NCBI RefSeq assembly: GCF_014202075.1
Contig: NZ_JACHFZ010000002.1
Span: 434,001-498,000 of the forward strand
Source: Brevundimonas basaltis
GTDB taxonomy: Bacteria > Pseudomonadota > Alphaproteobacteria > Caulobacterales > Caulobacteraceae
DNA: 64,000 nucleotides
Direction of reading: 5' to 3'
Of this stretch, positions 26,866-35,306 are shown one piece after another. The translations under genes were made by a program, and so were the position numbers. A model generated the notes under the pieces. That model was not told where the DNA came from, ran no database searches, and was given only the letters and a program-made list of their open reading frames with translations. How positions within the stretch are numbered: position 1 is the stretch's first letter; every line of letters starts with the position of its first letter.

Positions 26866-27732
26866 ATGACGGAGCCGCTTTTTCGGCTGACATACGACGG
26901 TGGCGATGCAGATCACCACGTCATCGACATGCGCCTTCTCGGTGCCTCGCTGCAGGGCGCCGACAAGATCATCTCGGATGGTCTGATCCTTCTGGTCCAC
27001 AGTCGCCCTCCACGCCGAGGGGAACGGGCACCCGTTATCGCCAAGGTCCGAGAGCCCGCGCCGGGTTCCTACGATCTGATCGGAGCCTTGCAGGACTACG
27101 CTTGGCTGCTACCGCTCGGGTTGCCGGTCGCTCAGCAGGTAGTTGGCACGCACATCAGCGAATGGCTTGCTGCTGTAAAGGCCTACTTCAGCGGCCGCCC
27201 CGATCTGGCGGAGGCCGCGATGCAAGCACTCGTTGATCTCAACCGCGACCACTTGGCAGCCAGGGATGCCGCTGAGGCGAGGATGCACGAAGAGCGGATG
27301 GGATATCTCGATGCCATCCGCCAAACCCTAGCCCAACAGCAAAAGCCGCTTGAGCAGTTTGTCGCGCCGGTAGGTCGCTCGGTTACTTCCGCAACGTTTG
27401 CGCCTGCTGGCGCGCGCTCAGTCAGCGTAAATCTCGAGGACGCCGACGCCATTAGAGCGTCAGGGGAGGTTAGCTGGACGGATCTTCAGGAGGTGCAGCT
27501 CAAGACTGATGGTTTCCGGTTCCACACTAGTGGGTTGAGCATAGAAAACCCCGAACGAGACGGCTATCTAATGGCAAAGGTTTCGGATCCCCGGTTCGAA
27601 CAACAAGAGAACGCTTACACCGCCGCAGCACAACGGCGGGCGGAGATCGTGGTGCTTGCCCGCAAAGGCTACAGGGGTGACGAGTTGGTTAAGATCGACA
27701 TCGTCGACTTCCGTCGAGAGTTGGGGCTCTAG
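26866..27732 (+). CDS. Hypothetical protein, 288 aa
   Basis: 288 residues from ATG (MTEPLFRLTYDGGDADHHVIDMRLLGASLQGADKIISDGLILL). The N-terminal part looks beta-rich. The middle has a hydrophobic stretch (LQDYAWLLPLGLPVAQQVVGTHI) and then a charged helical region (DAAEARMHEERMGYLDAIRQTLAQQQ). The C-terminal domain is beta-rich (LQEVQLKTDGFRFHTSGLSIENPERDGYLMAKVSDP). I do not recognise the family with confidence. Base composition is lower in GC than the flanking housekeeping genes, and it sits with an FRG-domain gene in what looks like a variable spot after polA. Confidence 0.65.
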   Translation: MTEPLFRLTYDGGDADHHVIDMRLLGASLQGADKIISDGLILLVHSRPPRRGERAPVIAKVREPAPGSYDLIGALQDYAWLLPLGLPVAQQVVGTHISEWLAAVKAYFSGRPDLAEAAMQALVDLNRDHLAARDAAEARMHEERMGYLDAIRQTLAQQQKPLEQFVAPVGRSVTSATFAPAGARSVSVNLEDADAIRASGEVSWTDLQEVQLKTDGFRFHTSGLSIENPERDGYLMAKVSDPRFEQQENAYTAAAQRRAEIVVLARKGYRGDELVKIDIVDFRRELGL

Positions 27733-27761
27733 GAGCAACGGACCTGACCGGTCGCTCCGCC

Positions 27762-28685
27762 TTACCGGACTGGATAACTTGCCGTGATGCGCTTGGCCGC
27801 TCTGTCCAACTCGGGGAATAGTGTGCTCTCCTCAATGCCGAGGCGTTCAAGCGCCTGTCTCAGCGGACCCTTAAGAGCTTGAGGCACAACGAAGCGAGTC
27901 TCCGTAATCTGGTGGGCGAAATTAATTCGGGTTTTGGGAACAAGTCCGCTGATTATGAAGCCGCCAGCTTGGGAAAGTATTCGCCTGTTGCTCATTTTTG
28001 GGTGTACGTAATATGGCTTAAACAGATCGATTGGATCGATAATGGGAAGGAAGTGAGGTTTCTCCACTCGAATGAATTGGTGAAGTCTTTGGAAAACCGA
28101 CTCTGCATTCAGGCGATCGATCTCTTCTTTCCTGCTGGCGCTTTTTGCTCTCTGACTTCTAAGTTCGACTATAGATTGCTTCTCAGAGCTTGTCATGTTC
28201 GCCAGATTCGCGATGCAGCTGATCGAATCGCTGTCGTAATACTTTTCGCGCTCCTCCGGGACCGAGAACCCGGTTACCAAGCCGTCGGCTTCCTTGCCCG
28301 CAGGGTCCGGTTGGGTCGCGAAATAGAGCGCGACCAATGGATTACGCGAGACATCCATTAGGCGGGTTGGCAGTCCGAAATGCTGCATCCGGACCAGCCG
28401 GTCAAACATGGTCTGGTCCGCCGAAAACTCGTGAGGGTGCACAGACACCAAGTCGCGCACAGCTCTTTTCTCGTTCTTCTGGAACTCGATCAGGTCGGGA
28501 CGAAACAGTCCTGGAACGTTCTCCCAGCTGGTGTCGCGCTGCCCTCGATAGCACTTGAACTTAGCATCCTGCTCGGCAAAGCGCGTTACGGCATCGATGA
28601 AGTTGGTAAGACCGGTGATCGGAGGAATCGACGGTGCCGGAGCGACCTTCGCGCGTTTACGGGGGTTGCTGAGCCGTTTTGCCAT
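27762..28685 (-). CDS. FRG-domain protein
   Basis: 307 residues from ATG at 28685. The FRG domain, named for a Phe-Arg-Gly motif, appears here as KCYRGQRDTSWENVPGLFRP followed by the hallmark MQHFGLPTRLMDVSRNPLVALYFA near residues 120-140. FRG proteins are uncharacterised but recur in bacterial accessory and defence regions. A lysine-rich, low-complexity N-terminus (MAKRLSNPRKRAKVAPAP) precedes the domain. AT-rich stretches in its 3' half contrast with the backbone, suggesting horizontal acquisition. Convergent with the 288-aa gene. Confidence 0.85.
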   Translation of the reverse strand: MAKRLSNPRKRAKVAPAPSIPPITGLTNFIDAVTRFAEQDAKFKCYRGQRDTSWENVPGLFRPDLIEFQKNEKRAVRDLVSVHPHEFSADQTMFDRLVRMQHFGLPTRLMDVSRNPLVALYFATQPDPAGKEADGLVTGFSVPEEREKYYDSDSISCIANLANMTSSEKQSIVELRSQRAKSASRKEEIDRLNAESVFQRLHQFIRVEKPHFLPIIDPIDLFKPYYVHPKMSNRRILSQAGGFIISGLVPKTRINFAHQITETRFVVPQALKGPLRQALERLGIEESTLFPELDRAAKRITASYPVR

Positions 28686-28705
28686 GTGTCTGGCTACCAC
28701 CCCCC

Positions 28706-28981
28706 TCACGTCATCGCCACATCCCCCCTCGCCCCATGCGGCCGCACCCAGAAGGTGACCCGTCCCGGGCAGCCCATGCGCCGGCAGGTCGTGCTGCGCC
28801 CCCACAGGACGAAGTGGGTCCCGCGCGCCCGGGCGATGCGTTTGAGGTCGGCCCGGATGCGCAGCTCGCACAGCTCGCACTCGGTATAGACCAGCCAGCG
28901 GTTGGACAGGATGGCGCCGACGGTGCGGCCGGCCATCTTCCAGTCTTCGGGGGTGTAGCGGTCGGGGTTGCGGCGGGTCAT
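28706..28981 (-). CDS. Small Cys-containing hypothetical protein
   Basis: 91 residues (MTRRNPDRYTPEDWKMAGRTVGAILSNRWLVYTECELCELRIRADL...). Cysteines in ECELCEL and TCRRMGCPG could form a zinc site. Strongly basic middle (RADLKRIARARG). Typical backbone codon use. Not recognised, but coherent enough to be real; it ends 20 bp before the FRG gene start. Confidence 0.65.
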   Translation of the reverse strand: MTRRNPDRYTPEDWKMAGRTVGAILSNRWLVYTECELCELRIRADLKRIARARGTHFVLWGRSTTCRRMGCPGRVTFWVRPHGARGDVAMT

Positions 28982-29094
28982 CTTTGTGAAGAGAGGGCGC
29001 TAACGATCGGCCCGCGGGGCCTCGCTGCTTGAGCGCGGGGTGGTGTTCGTCAGGGCGGTCGGTTCATGGCTCCGTGGCCAGCCTCAAATCTCAC

Positions 29095-29230
29095 CGTCAT
29101 TCCGGGGCCGGGACGGGCGCGAGCCCGGGGCGGAACCCGGAACCCAGGGGATCGGCCGCGATGACGGCCGCCGGGCGACCGGGTGGGCCGTCCTGGGTTC
29201 CGGGTTCCGCTGCGCGGCCCCGGAATGACG
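29095..29230. repeat. Long intergenic inverted repeat
   Basis: Outer arms CGTCATTCCGGGGCC (29095-29109) and GGCCCCGGAATGACG (29216-29230), and inner arms of 18 bp (29131-29148 with 29192-29209), are exact complements, allowing a large cruciform or RNA hairpin. It is the same class as the repeat after truA. Confidence 0.8.
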
Positions 29231-29241
29231 GGGTTTGGGCG

Positions 29242-29460
29242 TTATGGACGCAGTACGTCCCGCCCCCACCCCACCCGCCGCAGCTCGATGGCGGCGGCCT
29301 GGCGCAGGATGGCGTCGGGGGACAGGCGGTCGATCTCGGCCAGCAGGGTGCGGATGCCGGCGCGGCCGTCGGCGCTGGTCAGGTCCAGCCCCTGCAGGGC
29401 GGCGAGGAGGCGGACGGCGGGGTCGGGGCGGGCGGGGTCGGCTTGCGGCATGGGAAACAC
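29242..29460 (-). CDS. Small hypothetical protein
   Basis: 72 residues, or 69 from a second ATG. Predicted helical and leucine/alanine-rich (AVRLLAALQGLDLTSADGRAGIRTLLAEIDRLSPDAILRQAAAIELRRVGWG). Backbone-like codon use and an ordered amphipathic pattern support coding, but no family is recognised and the region is repeat-rich. Confidence 0.45.
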   Translation of the reverse strand: MFPMPQADPARPDPAVRLLAALQGLDLTSADGRAGIRTLLAEIDRLSPDAILRQAAAIELRRVGWGRDVLRP

Positions 29461-30005
29461 TCCAGAACTGACGACCGACCCGGGGGCCAGTTAGACTCGC
29501 GGAGGGGCCGGAGGCAAGGGGATGTTCGCGGTTTGTTCACAGGCGGGGCGGGGGAGCGTCTCCTCCCCGTTCGCCGCTTGCGAATGGGGAGGGGGACCGC
29601 GAAGCGGTGGAGGGGCGGTTGGCGGCGCCCCGATCGTGCGGCGGATGGAACTCCTCCGTCTCGTCGGCTCCGCCGCCGATCCACCTCCCCATCGCTGCGC
29701 GACAGGGAGGAGAACGCTGTGCTGACAATCCGCGAAAATATAGTCGGGTTGTGGAGACGATCCCCTACCTTTTCAGCCGCTTGCCCGAATCTAAACCCGA
29801 TCTTCCCGACCCATGGGAGAACCGGTCCATACTGCGCTCCGGTCTTTGACAATCGCACCGCCGACCCGCCGCCCGAGGCGCGCCCGGCTCACCCTGCCGG
29901 CCCGGATGTCGACTCTGCCGACTCCGCCACAGCGAATTTCCGCGCGACCCTGTCGACCCTGCCGACTCCGCCATACCGAATTTTTGGGTTCCGCCCGGGT
30001 GAGGC
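29461..30005. repeat. 545-bp gene-free stretch with inverted and tandem repeats
   Basis: It contains an inverted repeat with outer arms TCTCCTCCC (29559-29567) and GGGAGGAGA (29705-29713) and further internal dyads, then a 42-bp direct repeat in which GTCGACTCTGCCGACTCCGC (from 29908) recurs as GTCGACCCTGCCGACTCCGC (from 29950). ORFs across it are low-complexity Arg/Pro/Ser and not credible. No gene seen. Confidence 0.65.
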
Positions 30006-30398
30006 TCACGCCGTCCGGATCATTCCGTCCACGACCGTCACCGGCCAGGGCGTCAGCCGGCCGCCGGCGCAGGGCCCGCCGGTGCACAGGCCGGTCAGCG
30101 GCTCGAACACCGCCCCGTGCCAGCCGCACAGGATGCGCTCCCCGTCCGGGGTCAGATAGCGGTCCAGCTCGATGGCCAGCGGATGGCCCTGATGCGGGCA
30201 GCGGTCGACATAGCCGGCCACCGCCCCGTCCTTCCGCACCACGAAGCCGTGGAAGAAGGCCTCGCCGATCTGCAGCACGAAGGACCGCGCGCCCGGATCG
30301 GCCAGCTCGGTCTCCGGGCACAGGGGCACATTGACCGGGGTCTTCCAGACCCGCTTGCGCTCCGGTTCGGGCGCGGGGGGCTCCGGTTGTTCGCTCAC
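30006..30398 (-). CDS. Rieske [2Fe-2S] protein
   Basis: 130 residues from GTG, overlapping the gpsA stop by one base. Cluster ligands are CPHQGHPL (C-x-H) and CGWHGAVF (C-x-x-H), spaced as in Rieske ferredoxins. No transmembrane anchor, so a soluble electron-transfer protein. The Pro/Glu-rich N-terminus is disordered-looking. Role unknown. Confidence 0.88.
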   Translation of the reverse strand: MSEQPEPPAPEPERKRVWKTPVNVPLCPETELADPGARSFVLQIGEAFFHGFVVRKDGAVAGYVDRCPHQGHPLAIELDRYLTPDGERILCGWHGAVFEPLTGLCTGGPCAGGRLTPWPVTVVDGMIRTA

Positions 30399-31402
30399 TA
30401 GCTCCGCTCGGCCTTGAGCGGGCGCGACAGCAGGGCCTCGATCATCTCCGGCACCGTGGTCTCCCCGGCCAGCACATCGGCCACGGCCAGAGAGATGGGC
30501 ATGTCGACGCCGGTCTTCTCGGCCAGCTCGCGCACCGCCGGGGCCGATTCATAGCCCTCGGCCACCGAGCGCTTGCCGGCCAGGGCCTGCTCCACCGTCT
30601 GGCCCTGACCGAGAGCGAGGCCCAGGCTCATATTGCGCGACTGCGGGCTGGAGCAGGTCAGCACCAGGTCGCCGAGGCCGCACAGGCCGGCCACGGTCCC
30701 GGCCTGGCCGCCGAGGGCCACGCCCAGCCGGGTCATCTCGGCGAAACCGCGGGTGATCAGGGCGGCGTGGGCGCTGCGCCCCAGCCCCCGGCCCTCGCTG
30801 ATGCCGCAGGCGATGGCCAGCACGTTCTTGATCGCCCCGCCGACCTCGGCGCCGATCAGGTCGGAGGCCAGGTAGGGGCGGAAGGTCGGGGCCGACAGGG
30901 TCTCCATCAGGGCCTGGCCGAGGGCCGCGTCGGCGCAGGCCAGGGTGACCGCGCTGGGCAGGCCGCGCGCCACCTCGCCGGCGAAGCTGGGGCCCGACAG
31001 CACGGCGGCCGGGGCGGCGGGGAGGGTCTCGGCCAGCACCTCGGTCATCAGCTTCAGCGAGCCGCGCTCGATGCCCTTGGAGCACAGCACGACCGGCACG
31101 CCGGGCCGGTGGTGCGGCGCGAAGGCGGTCAGGGTCGAGCGCATGTGCTGGGCCGGCGGCACGGCCAGGATCAGGTCGCAGGCGGCCAGATCGGCGAGGA
31201 CGGCGGTGACCGACACCCGGCTGTCGAGCACCACGTCGGGCAGGAACAGCTCATTGACCCGGCGGGCGGTCAGGCTCTCGACCACCTCCGGCTCGCGCGC
31301 CTGCAGCAGGACGTCGAGCCCCGCCCAGCCCGCCACCTGGGCCAGGGCTGTGCCCCAGGCCCCCGCGCCGATCACCCCCGCCGTGCGAAATTCCATGGCC
31401 AT
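30398..31402 (-). CDS. gpsA: Glycerol-3-phosphate dehydrogenase [NAD(P)+]
   Basis: 334 residues. The N-terminal Rossmann motif [17 protein letters not shown] is followed by a substrate-binding C-terminal domain with [17 protein letters not shown] (catalytic Lys) and [14 protein letters not shown]. It makes sn-glycerol-3-phosphate for phospholipids. It starts 2 bp after the tsaD stop, so the order tsaD-gpsA-Rieske is an operon. Confidence 0.97.
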   Translation of the reverse strand: MAMEFRTAGVIGAGAWGTALAQVAGWAGLDVLLQAREPEVVESLTARRVNELFLPDVVLDSRVSVTAVLADLAACDLILAVPPAQHMRSTLTAFAPHHRPGVPVVLCSKGIERGSLKLMTEVLAETLPAAPAAVLSGPSFAGEVARGLPSAVTLACADAALGQALMETLSAPTFRPYLASDLIGAEVGGAIKNVLAIACGISEGRGLGRSAHAALITRGFAEMTRLGVALGGQAGTVAGLCGLGDLVLTCSSPQSRNMSLGLALGQGQTVEQALAGKRSVAEGYESAPAVRELAEKTGVDMPISLAVADVLAGETTVPEMIEALLSRPLKAERS

Positions 31403-31404
31403 TC

Positions 31405-32529
31405 CTATGCTTTCGCGCCCTTGCGGCCGGGTTTGTGGGCCGGATCAGACAGGGCCCGCGCCTCGTCCAGCGGCCAGCGCGGCCGGGCCGCGGCGTCGAT
31501 GTCGGAGATCCAACCCTTCTGCAGCCGTTCCGCTCCCGCCAGGGCGATCATCGCCGCATTGTCGGTGCACCAGGCCATGGGCGGGGCGAGGAAGGCGAAG
31601 CCGTTCCTCGCGGCGGCCGCCTCCAGCGTGGCGCGGACCGTGCGGTTGGCCGCCACCCCGCCGGCCACGACCAGCAGGCGATGGTCGTGCCGCTCCGCAT
31701 AGGCCTTCATGGCCCGGTCCGAGCGGTCGGCCAGCTGGCGCGCGATGGCGCCCTGCACCGCGTCGGCGAGGTCGGCGCGGTCCCGGTCCGTCTCGCAGGC
31801 GTGGGCCAGCCGCGAGGCCGCGGTCTTGAGGCCCGAGAAGGAGAAGTCGCAGTCCTTGCGGCCGAGCAGGGCGCGCGGCAGGTCGAAGCGGCCCCCGTCG
31901 CCGCCCTCGGCCAGCCGCTCCAGCGCCGGTCCGCCCGGATAGCCGAGCCCCAGCGCCTTGGCGATTTTGTCGAAGGCCTCGCCCGCCGCGTCGTCGATGG
32001 TCGTGCCCAGCCGGGTCATGTCCCCGATGCCCCGCACCTCCAGCAGCTGGCAATGCCCGCCCGAGACCAGCAGCAGCAGGAAGGGATAGTCCACCGGCCG
32101 GCCCAGCCGCGCCGACACCGCATGGCCCTCGAGGTGATTGACCGCGACCAGCGGCAGATCCCGCGCCAGCGCCACCGCCTTGCCGAAGCTGAGACCCACC
32201 ATCACGCCGCCGACCAGTCCCGGCCCCGCCGTCGCCGCCACCCCGTCCAGTCCGTCGTAGCCCACCCCCGCCTCGGCCATGGCCCGCGCCGTGACGCCGG
32301 CGATCATTTCGACATGGCTGCGCGCCGCGATCTCGGGCACGACGCCGCCGTAGGCCGCATGATCGTCGATCTGGCTATGCACCACCGACGACAGCACCGT
32401 GGCCGCCCCGTCCGGCGTCAGCCGCACCACCGAGGCGGCGGTCTCGTCGCAGCTGGTCTCGAGGCCCAGCACGACGAGGGGTCCGGTTGCCCGGCCTGCT
32501 TCGCTGCTATAGTCCGCGCCCAGGTCCAT
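31405..32529 (-). CDS. tsaD: tRNA N6-adenosine threonylcarbamoyltransferase
   Basis: 374 residues from ATG at 32529 ([31 protein letters not shown]). The frame stays open far upstream, but that part is antisense to hemC. Motifs: [12 protein letters not shown], metal-binding [61 protein letters not shown]. It adds threonylcarbamoyl to A37 of ANN-decoding tRNAs with TsaB/TsaE/TsaC. Divergent from hemC, 43 bp apart. Confidence 0.97.
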   Translation of the reverse strand: MDLGADYSSEAGRATGPLVVLGLETSCDETAASVVRLTPDGAATVLSSVVHSQIDDHAAYGGVVPEIAARSHVEMIAGVTARAMAEAGVGYDGLDGVAATAGPGLVGGVMVGLSFGKAVALARDLPLVAVNHLEGHAVSARLGRPVDYPFLLLLVSGGHCQLLEVRGIGDMTRLGTTIDDAAGEAFDKIAKALGLGYPGGPALERLAEGGDGGRFDLPRALLGRKDCDFSFSGLKTAASRLAHACETDRDRADLADAVQGAIARQLADRSDRAMKAYAERHDHRLLVVAGGVAANRTVRATLEAAAARNGFAFLAPPMAWCTDNAAMIALAGAERLQKGWISDIDAAARPRWPLDEARALSDPAHKPGRKGAKA

Positions 32530-32572
32530 CGGGTCGAGGTAACGGCCCCGTCCCTCCCGCGCAACGGTTCTC

Positions 32573-33511
32573 ATGGCTGCTCTCGTCCGCATCGGCACGC
32601 GCCGCTCGAAACTGGCCCTGACCCAGTCGGGCATGATGCAGCGCGCCATCGGACGGGCCCTGGGGGTCGCGGACGCCGATCTGGCCGAGGCCGTGCCGCT
32701 GGTCGAGATCGTCACCACCGGCGACCGGGTGCAGGACCGCCGCCTGATGGAGATCGGCGGCAAGGCGCTGTTCACCAAGGAGATCGAGGAAGCCCTGCTC
32801 GACGGTCGCGTCGACGTGGCGGTGCATTCGATGAAGGACGTGCCGGCCGAACAGCCCGACGGCCTGTGCATCGCCGCCGTGCCGCCACGCGAGGACGCCC
32901 GCGACGCCTTCGTCAGCGAGGCCTTCGCGTCGTTCGCAGACTTGCCGTCGGGCGCGCGCCTGGGCACCGCCTCGATGCGGCGCCAGGCGCAGGCGCTGGC
33001 TCTGCGCCCTGACCTGCAGATCGAGATGCTGCGCGGCAATGTCGACACCCGGTTGCGCAAGCTGGCCGAGGGCGAGTTCGACGCCATCCTGCTGGCCGTC
33101 TCCGGGCTCAACCGACTGGGGTTCGAACGCGCGATCCGCGAGCGGCTGGCGCTCGACGACTTCCTGCCCGCGCCGGGGCAGGGGGCGCTGGCCCTGCAGA
33201 CCCGGGCCGACGACCGGGACGCGGCCTGGGTGGCGGCGCTGAACGATCCCGCGACGGCGCTGGCCGTGGCGGCGGAACGTGGAGCCATGACCGCGCTGGA
33301 GGGCTCGTGCCGCACGGCCATCGGGGCCTATGCGGAGATCGCCGCCGGGCGGTTGAGGTTGACCACCGAGATGCTGGCGCCGGACGGCTCGGCGCGCTGG
33401 CGGCGGGCGGGCGAGATCGAGGCGGGCGGGTCGGAGCAGGCCCAGGCGCTCGGCCTGCGGCTCGGCGCCGAGGTCCGCGAGACGGCGGGCGATCAGAGGG
33501 TCGAGCCCTGA
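32573..33511 (+). CDS. hemC: Hydroxymethylbilane synthase (porphobilinogen deaminase)
   Basis: 312 residues. RIGTRRSKLALTQ start, KALFTKEIEEALLDGRVDVAVHSMKDVP, RLGTASMRRQAQALALRPDL and the dipyrromethane-cofactor cysteine region ALEGSCRTAIGAYAEI. It polymerises four porphobilinogens for haem/cobalamin precursors. A weak sigma70-like promoter (TTGCCC 32487, TATAGT 32508, 15-bp spacer) lies within the start of tsaD. Stop overlaps the putative hemD start. Confidence 0.97.
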   Translation: MAALVRIGTRRSKLALTQSGMMQRAIGRALGVADADLAEAVPLVEIVTTGDRVQDRRLMEIGGKALFTKEIEEALLDGRVDVAVHSMKDVPAEQPDGLCIAAVPPREDARDAFVSEAFASFADLPSGARLGTASMRRQAQALALRPDLQIEMLRGNVDTRLRKLAEGEFDAILLAVSGLNRLGFERAIRERLALDDFLPAPGQGALALQTRADDRDAAWVAALNDPATALAVAAERGAMTALEGSCRTAIGAYAEIAAGRLRLTTEMLAPDGSARWRRAGEIEAGGSEQAQALGLRLGAEVRETAGDQRVEP

Positions 33512-34182
33512 TCCCGATCCGCCGCGTCTGGGTCACCCGCGCCGAGCCGGGCGCGACCCGCACCGCCGACCGCTTGACCGGTCTCGGCTTCGAGCCGTTG
33601 GTCGCGCCGCTGCTGAGGATCGAGCCGATCCCACAGCCGGCGCCGGACCTGACCGGCGTCGACGCCCTGGCCTTCACCAGCCGCAATGGCGTCGCCGCCT
33701 TCGCGCGCCTGTCCGGAGAGCGGACCCTGCCGGTGTTCACGGTCGGGGACGCCACGGCCGGGGCGGCGCGGGCGGCGGGCTTCGCCGTCGTCCGCTCGGC
33801 CGCCGGAGCCCTGGCCGATCTGGTCCGGCTGCTGGCGGAGGCGGCCCCGGGCCCGGTGCTGGCGCCCGGCGCGCTGGAGCCTTCGGGCGACCTGCAGGCG
33901 CTGCTGGCCGGGCGCGCCGAGGTCCGGACCCTGCCGGTCTATCGCGCAGTCGAGACCGGGGCCGCGCCGCCCGCCGCCTTCGACGCCCTGCTGATCCATT
34001 CGCCGCGCGCCGCGCGCGCGGTGGCGGCGTGCGGCCGGTTCGCCGGCCAGACCGCCGTCGTCATCTCGGAAGCCGCCGCCGCGCCCCTGACCGCCTCGGC
34101 GGGTCTGGAGACCCGCATCGCCGCCCGCCCGGACGAAGCGGCCCTGTTCGAGGCGCTTGGCAAGCCCGCGCCCCGCGTATAA
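33508..34182 (+). CDS. hemD: Uroporphyrinogen-III synthase, non-canonical start
   Basis: About 224 residues (IRRVWVTRAEPGATRTADRLTGLGFEPLVAPLL...). The order VTRAEPGA..TADRL, ALAFTSRNGVAAFARL, VFTVGDATAGAARAAGF, LLIHSPRAARAV is that of HemD. It cyclises and inverts ring D of hydroxymethylbilane. There is no ATG, GTG or TTG near the domain start; the nearest candidates are CTG at 33508, which overlaps the hemC stop as CTGA, or ATC at 33511. A GTG exists only at 33307, deep in hemC. I place the start at the CTG, uncertainly. Confidence 0.85.
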   Translation: MIPIRRVWVTRAEPGATRTADRLTGLGFEPLVAPLLRIEPIPQPAPDLTGVDALAFTSRNGVAAFARLSGERTLPVFTVGDATAGAARAAGFAVVRSAAGALADLVRLLAEAAPGPVLAPGALEPSGDLQALLAGRAEVRTLPVYRAVETGAAPPAAFDALLIHSPRAARAVAACGRFAGQTAVVISEAAAAPLTASAGLETRIAARPDEAALFEALGKPAPRV

Positions 34183-34225
34183 AGAGCGCCTCTCGCGCGG
34201 GCGTGCACGTCTCCGCCGCGCCAAG

Positions 34226-34301
34226 GCCGCTTTAGCTCAGCTGGTAGAGCATCGCATTCGTAATGCGGGGGTCAGGTGTTCGAGTCACCTAAGCGGCACC
34301 A
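34226..34301 (+). tRNA. tRNA-Thr (anticodon CGT)
   Basis: 76 bases forming a complete cloverleaf: acceptor GCCGCTT/AAGCGGC, D-arm GCTC..GAGC, anticodon stem TCGCA/TGCGG with loop TTCGTAA (anticodon CGT, reads ACG), T-arm AGGTG/CACCT with loop TTCGAGT, discriminator A and encoded CCA. It is the integration site of the tandem elements downstream, and its 3' half is repeated at 55145. Confidence 0.97.
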
Positions 34302-34303
34302 CC
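34257..34303 (+). repeat. Attachment site copy 1 (tRNA-Thr 3' end)
   Basis: 47 bp from the anticodon loop through CCA plus two bases, identical to 55145-55191. This is the classic signature of tyrosine-integrase insertion into a tRNA 3' end, which leaves the tRNA functional. Confidence 0.93.
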
Positions 34304-34433
34304 ACTCCAGAGCCACTCTAACTAGGAAGACGACGCGCGAGCGGTGGGAGTGCCGTATCGCTGGGTCGGCGCGTGGGTCCCAGCTGGGTGTGCCGTTGGT
34401 CCGCTTCTGACTCGTTGTGCTACCCATTCCTGA
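34304..34433. other. Conserved element left end, copy 1
   Basis: Sequence just inside att copy 1 aligns with that after copy 2: CCACTCTAACTAGGA is identical, then CGAGCGG.GG.AG.GCC, CGCTGGG and GCGTGGGTCC.AGCTGGGT match with few changes. It contains an imperfect dyad CTAGGA...TCCCAG. It probably carries integrase arm-binding sites. Confidence 0.65.
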
Positions 34434-35306
34434 TCAATGACGAGTGGGCGGCGCGCCGATCAGCCATTGAAGTGCGAACAGAATGGCACCGCTCAGGCCC
34501 ACGGTGAGCGACCACACGACGATCTGCCGAAGCCCTACCAGAACCTCCGGCGTCTGCGCGACCCCGTCGATGACGAGCGGACGAGTGAAGCGCAGCCACC
34601 AGACCCGCAGATGGTCTGTCCACTGCGGATCGCCGTCCAGCGCCGTGCACTCGAAATACGACATCATAGCGCGCCAGTGGCCCGCCGTGACGCTGGGTGC
34701 CTGCAACGACCTCGGAGAGCGATAGTGCTCCAGGACAAGCATCGTCTCCTTCGGGGTGAACCCCTCGCTGCGCGCCGGCGCTAGCATGCAGAGCACCGTC
34801 CCTCTCTCCGTGCGATGATAACTCAGTGAGGCCCCCGACTCGACGAGCAAGCGGACATGACTGACAGGAAGGCCGACTTCGGAAGGGGCAGGTTCGACAA
34901 TCTGATCCACCGGGCGACTGCCGTAAAACACGTCGAACTGCCGGCGATCGTTACCGCCCATCCTGCCGCCACACTGAACGTAGAAGCTGTAGGCGGACGA
35001 GAAATAGGCATGGCGTTCGTCGCTATCCGCCAAACGGTTGAACCAGCGTTCGGCCATCAATTCGCAGAACTGTTCAAAGTCGCGTTTGCGGATCCACCGT
35101 CGGTTTCGTCGGTCGGCTACCGTCACGCTGAACGCCTCTCTCGCAAAGAACGCGCGCACTCGGAGGAGGCTTCGCTATTCGTTTGTAAACAGGTAGGTCC
35201 GACCGATCATCCCCAATCAGTCTGGTCTCCGATGGCGTACCAGAACCGGCCGTCTTGAGAAAAGCAACGCAATACCCTTGAGCAGCGTCGGAGTCAGAAG
35301 CGGACC
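34398..35306. repeat. 16-bp inverted repeats flanking a single-gene cassette
   Basis: GGTCCGCTTCTGACTC at 34398-34413 and its exact reverse complement GAGTCAGAAGCGGACC at 35291-35306 bound a 909-bp segment holding only the 34434-35159 gene. No transposase and no clear target duplication are visible. Confidence 0.7.
34434..35159 (-). CDS. Hypothetical protein with C-terminal membrane helix
   Basis: 241 residues from ATG at 35159. It starts MRAFFAREAFSVTVADRRNRRWIRKRDFEQFCELMAERWFNRLAD, is largely soluble and Arg/Trp-rich, and ends in one membrane helix IVVWSLTVGLSGAILFALQWLIG (tail-anchored). No family recognised. A perfect 16-bp inverted repeat (34398-34413 and 35291-35306) flanks the gene, marking it as a discrete cassette in the att-proximal slot of element 1. 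Confidence 0.65.
   Translation of the reverse strand: MRAFFAREAFSVTVADRRNRRWIRKRDFEQFCELMAERWFNRLADSDERHAYFSSAYSFYVQCGGRMGGNDRRQFDVFYGSRPVDQIVEPAPSEVGLPVSHVRLLVESGASLSYHRTERGTVLCMLAPARSEGFTPKETMLVLEHYRSPRSLQAPSVTAGHWRAMMSYFECTALDGDPQWTDHLRVWWLRFTRPLVIDGVAQTPEVLVGLRQIVVWSLTVGLSGAILFALQWLIGAPPTRH

Noticed and set aside
29521-29728. ORFs on both strands within the repeat-rich region
   Set aside because: They are read-throughs of the inverted repeat with Pro/Arg/Ser low complexity and no start context.
32530-33321. N-terminal extension of the tsaD frame
   Set aside because: The frame stays open, but this part is antisense to hemC and precedes the conserved TsaD start; the ATG at 32529 gives the family length.
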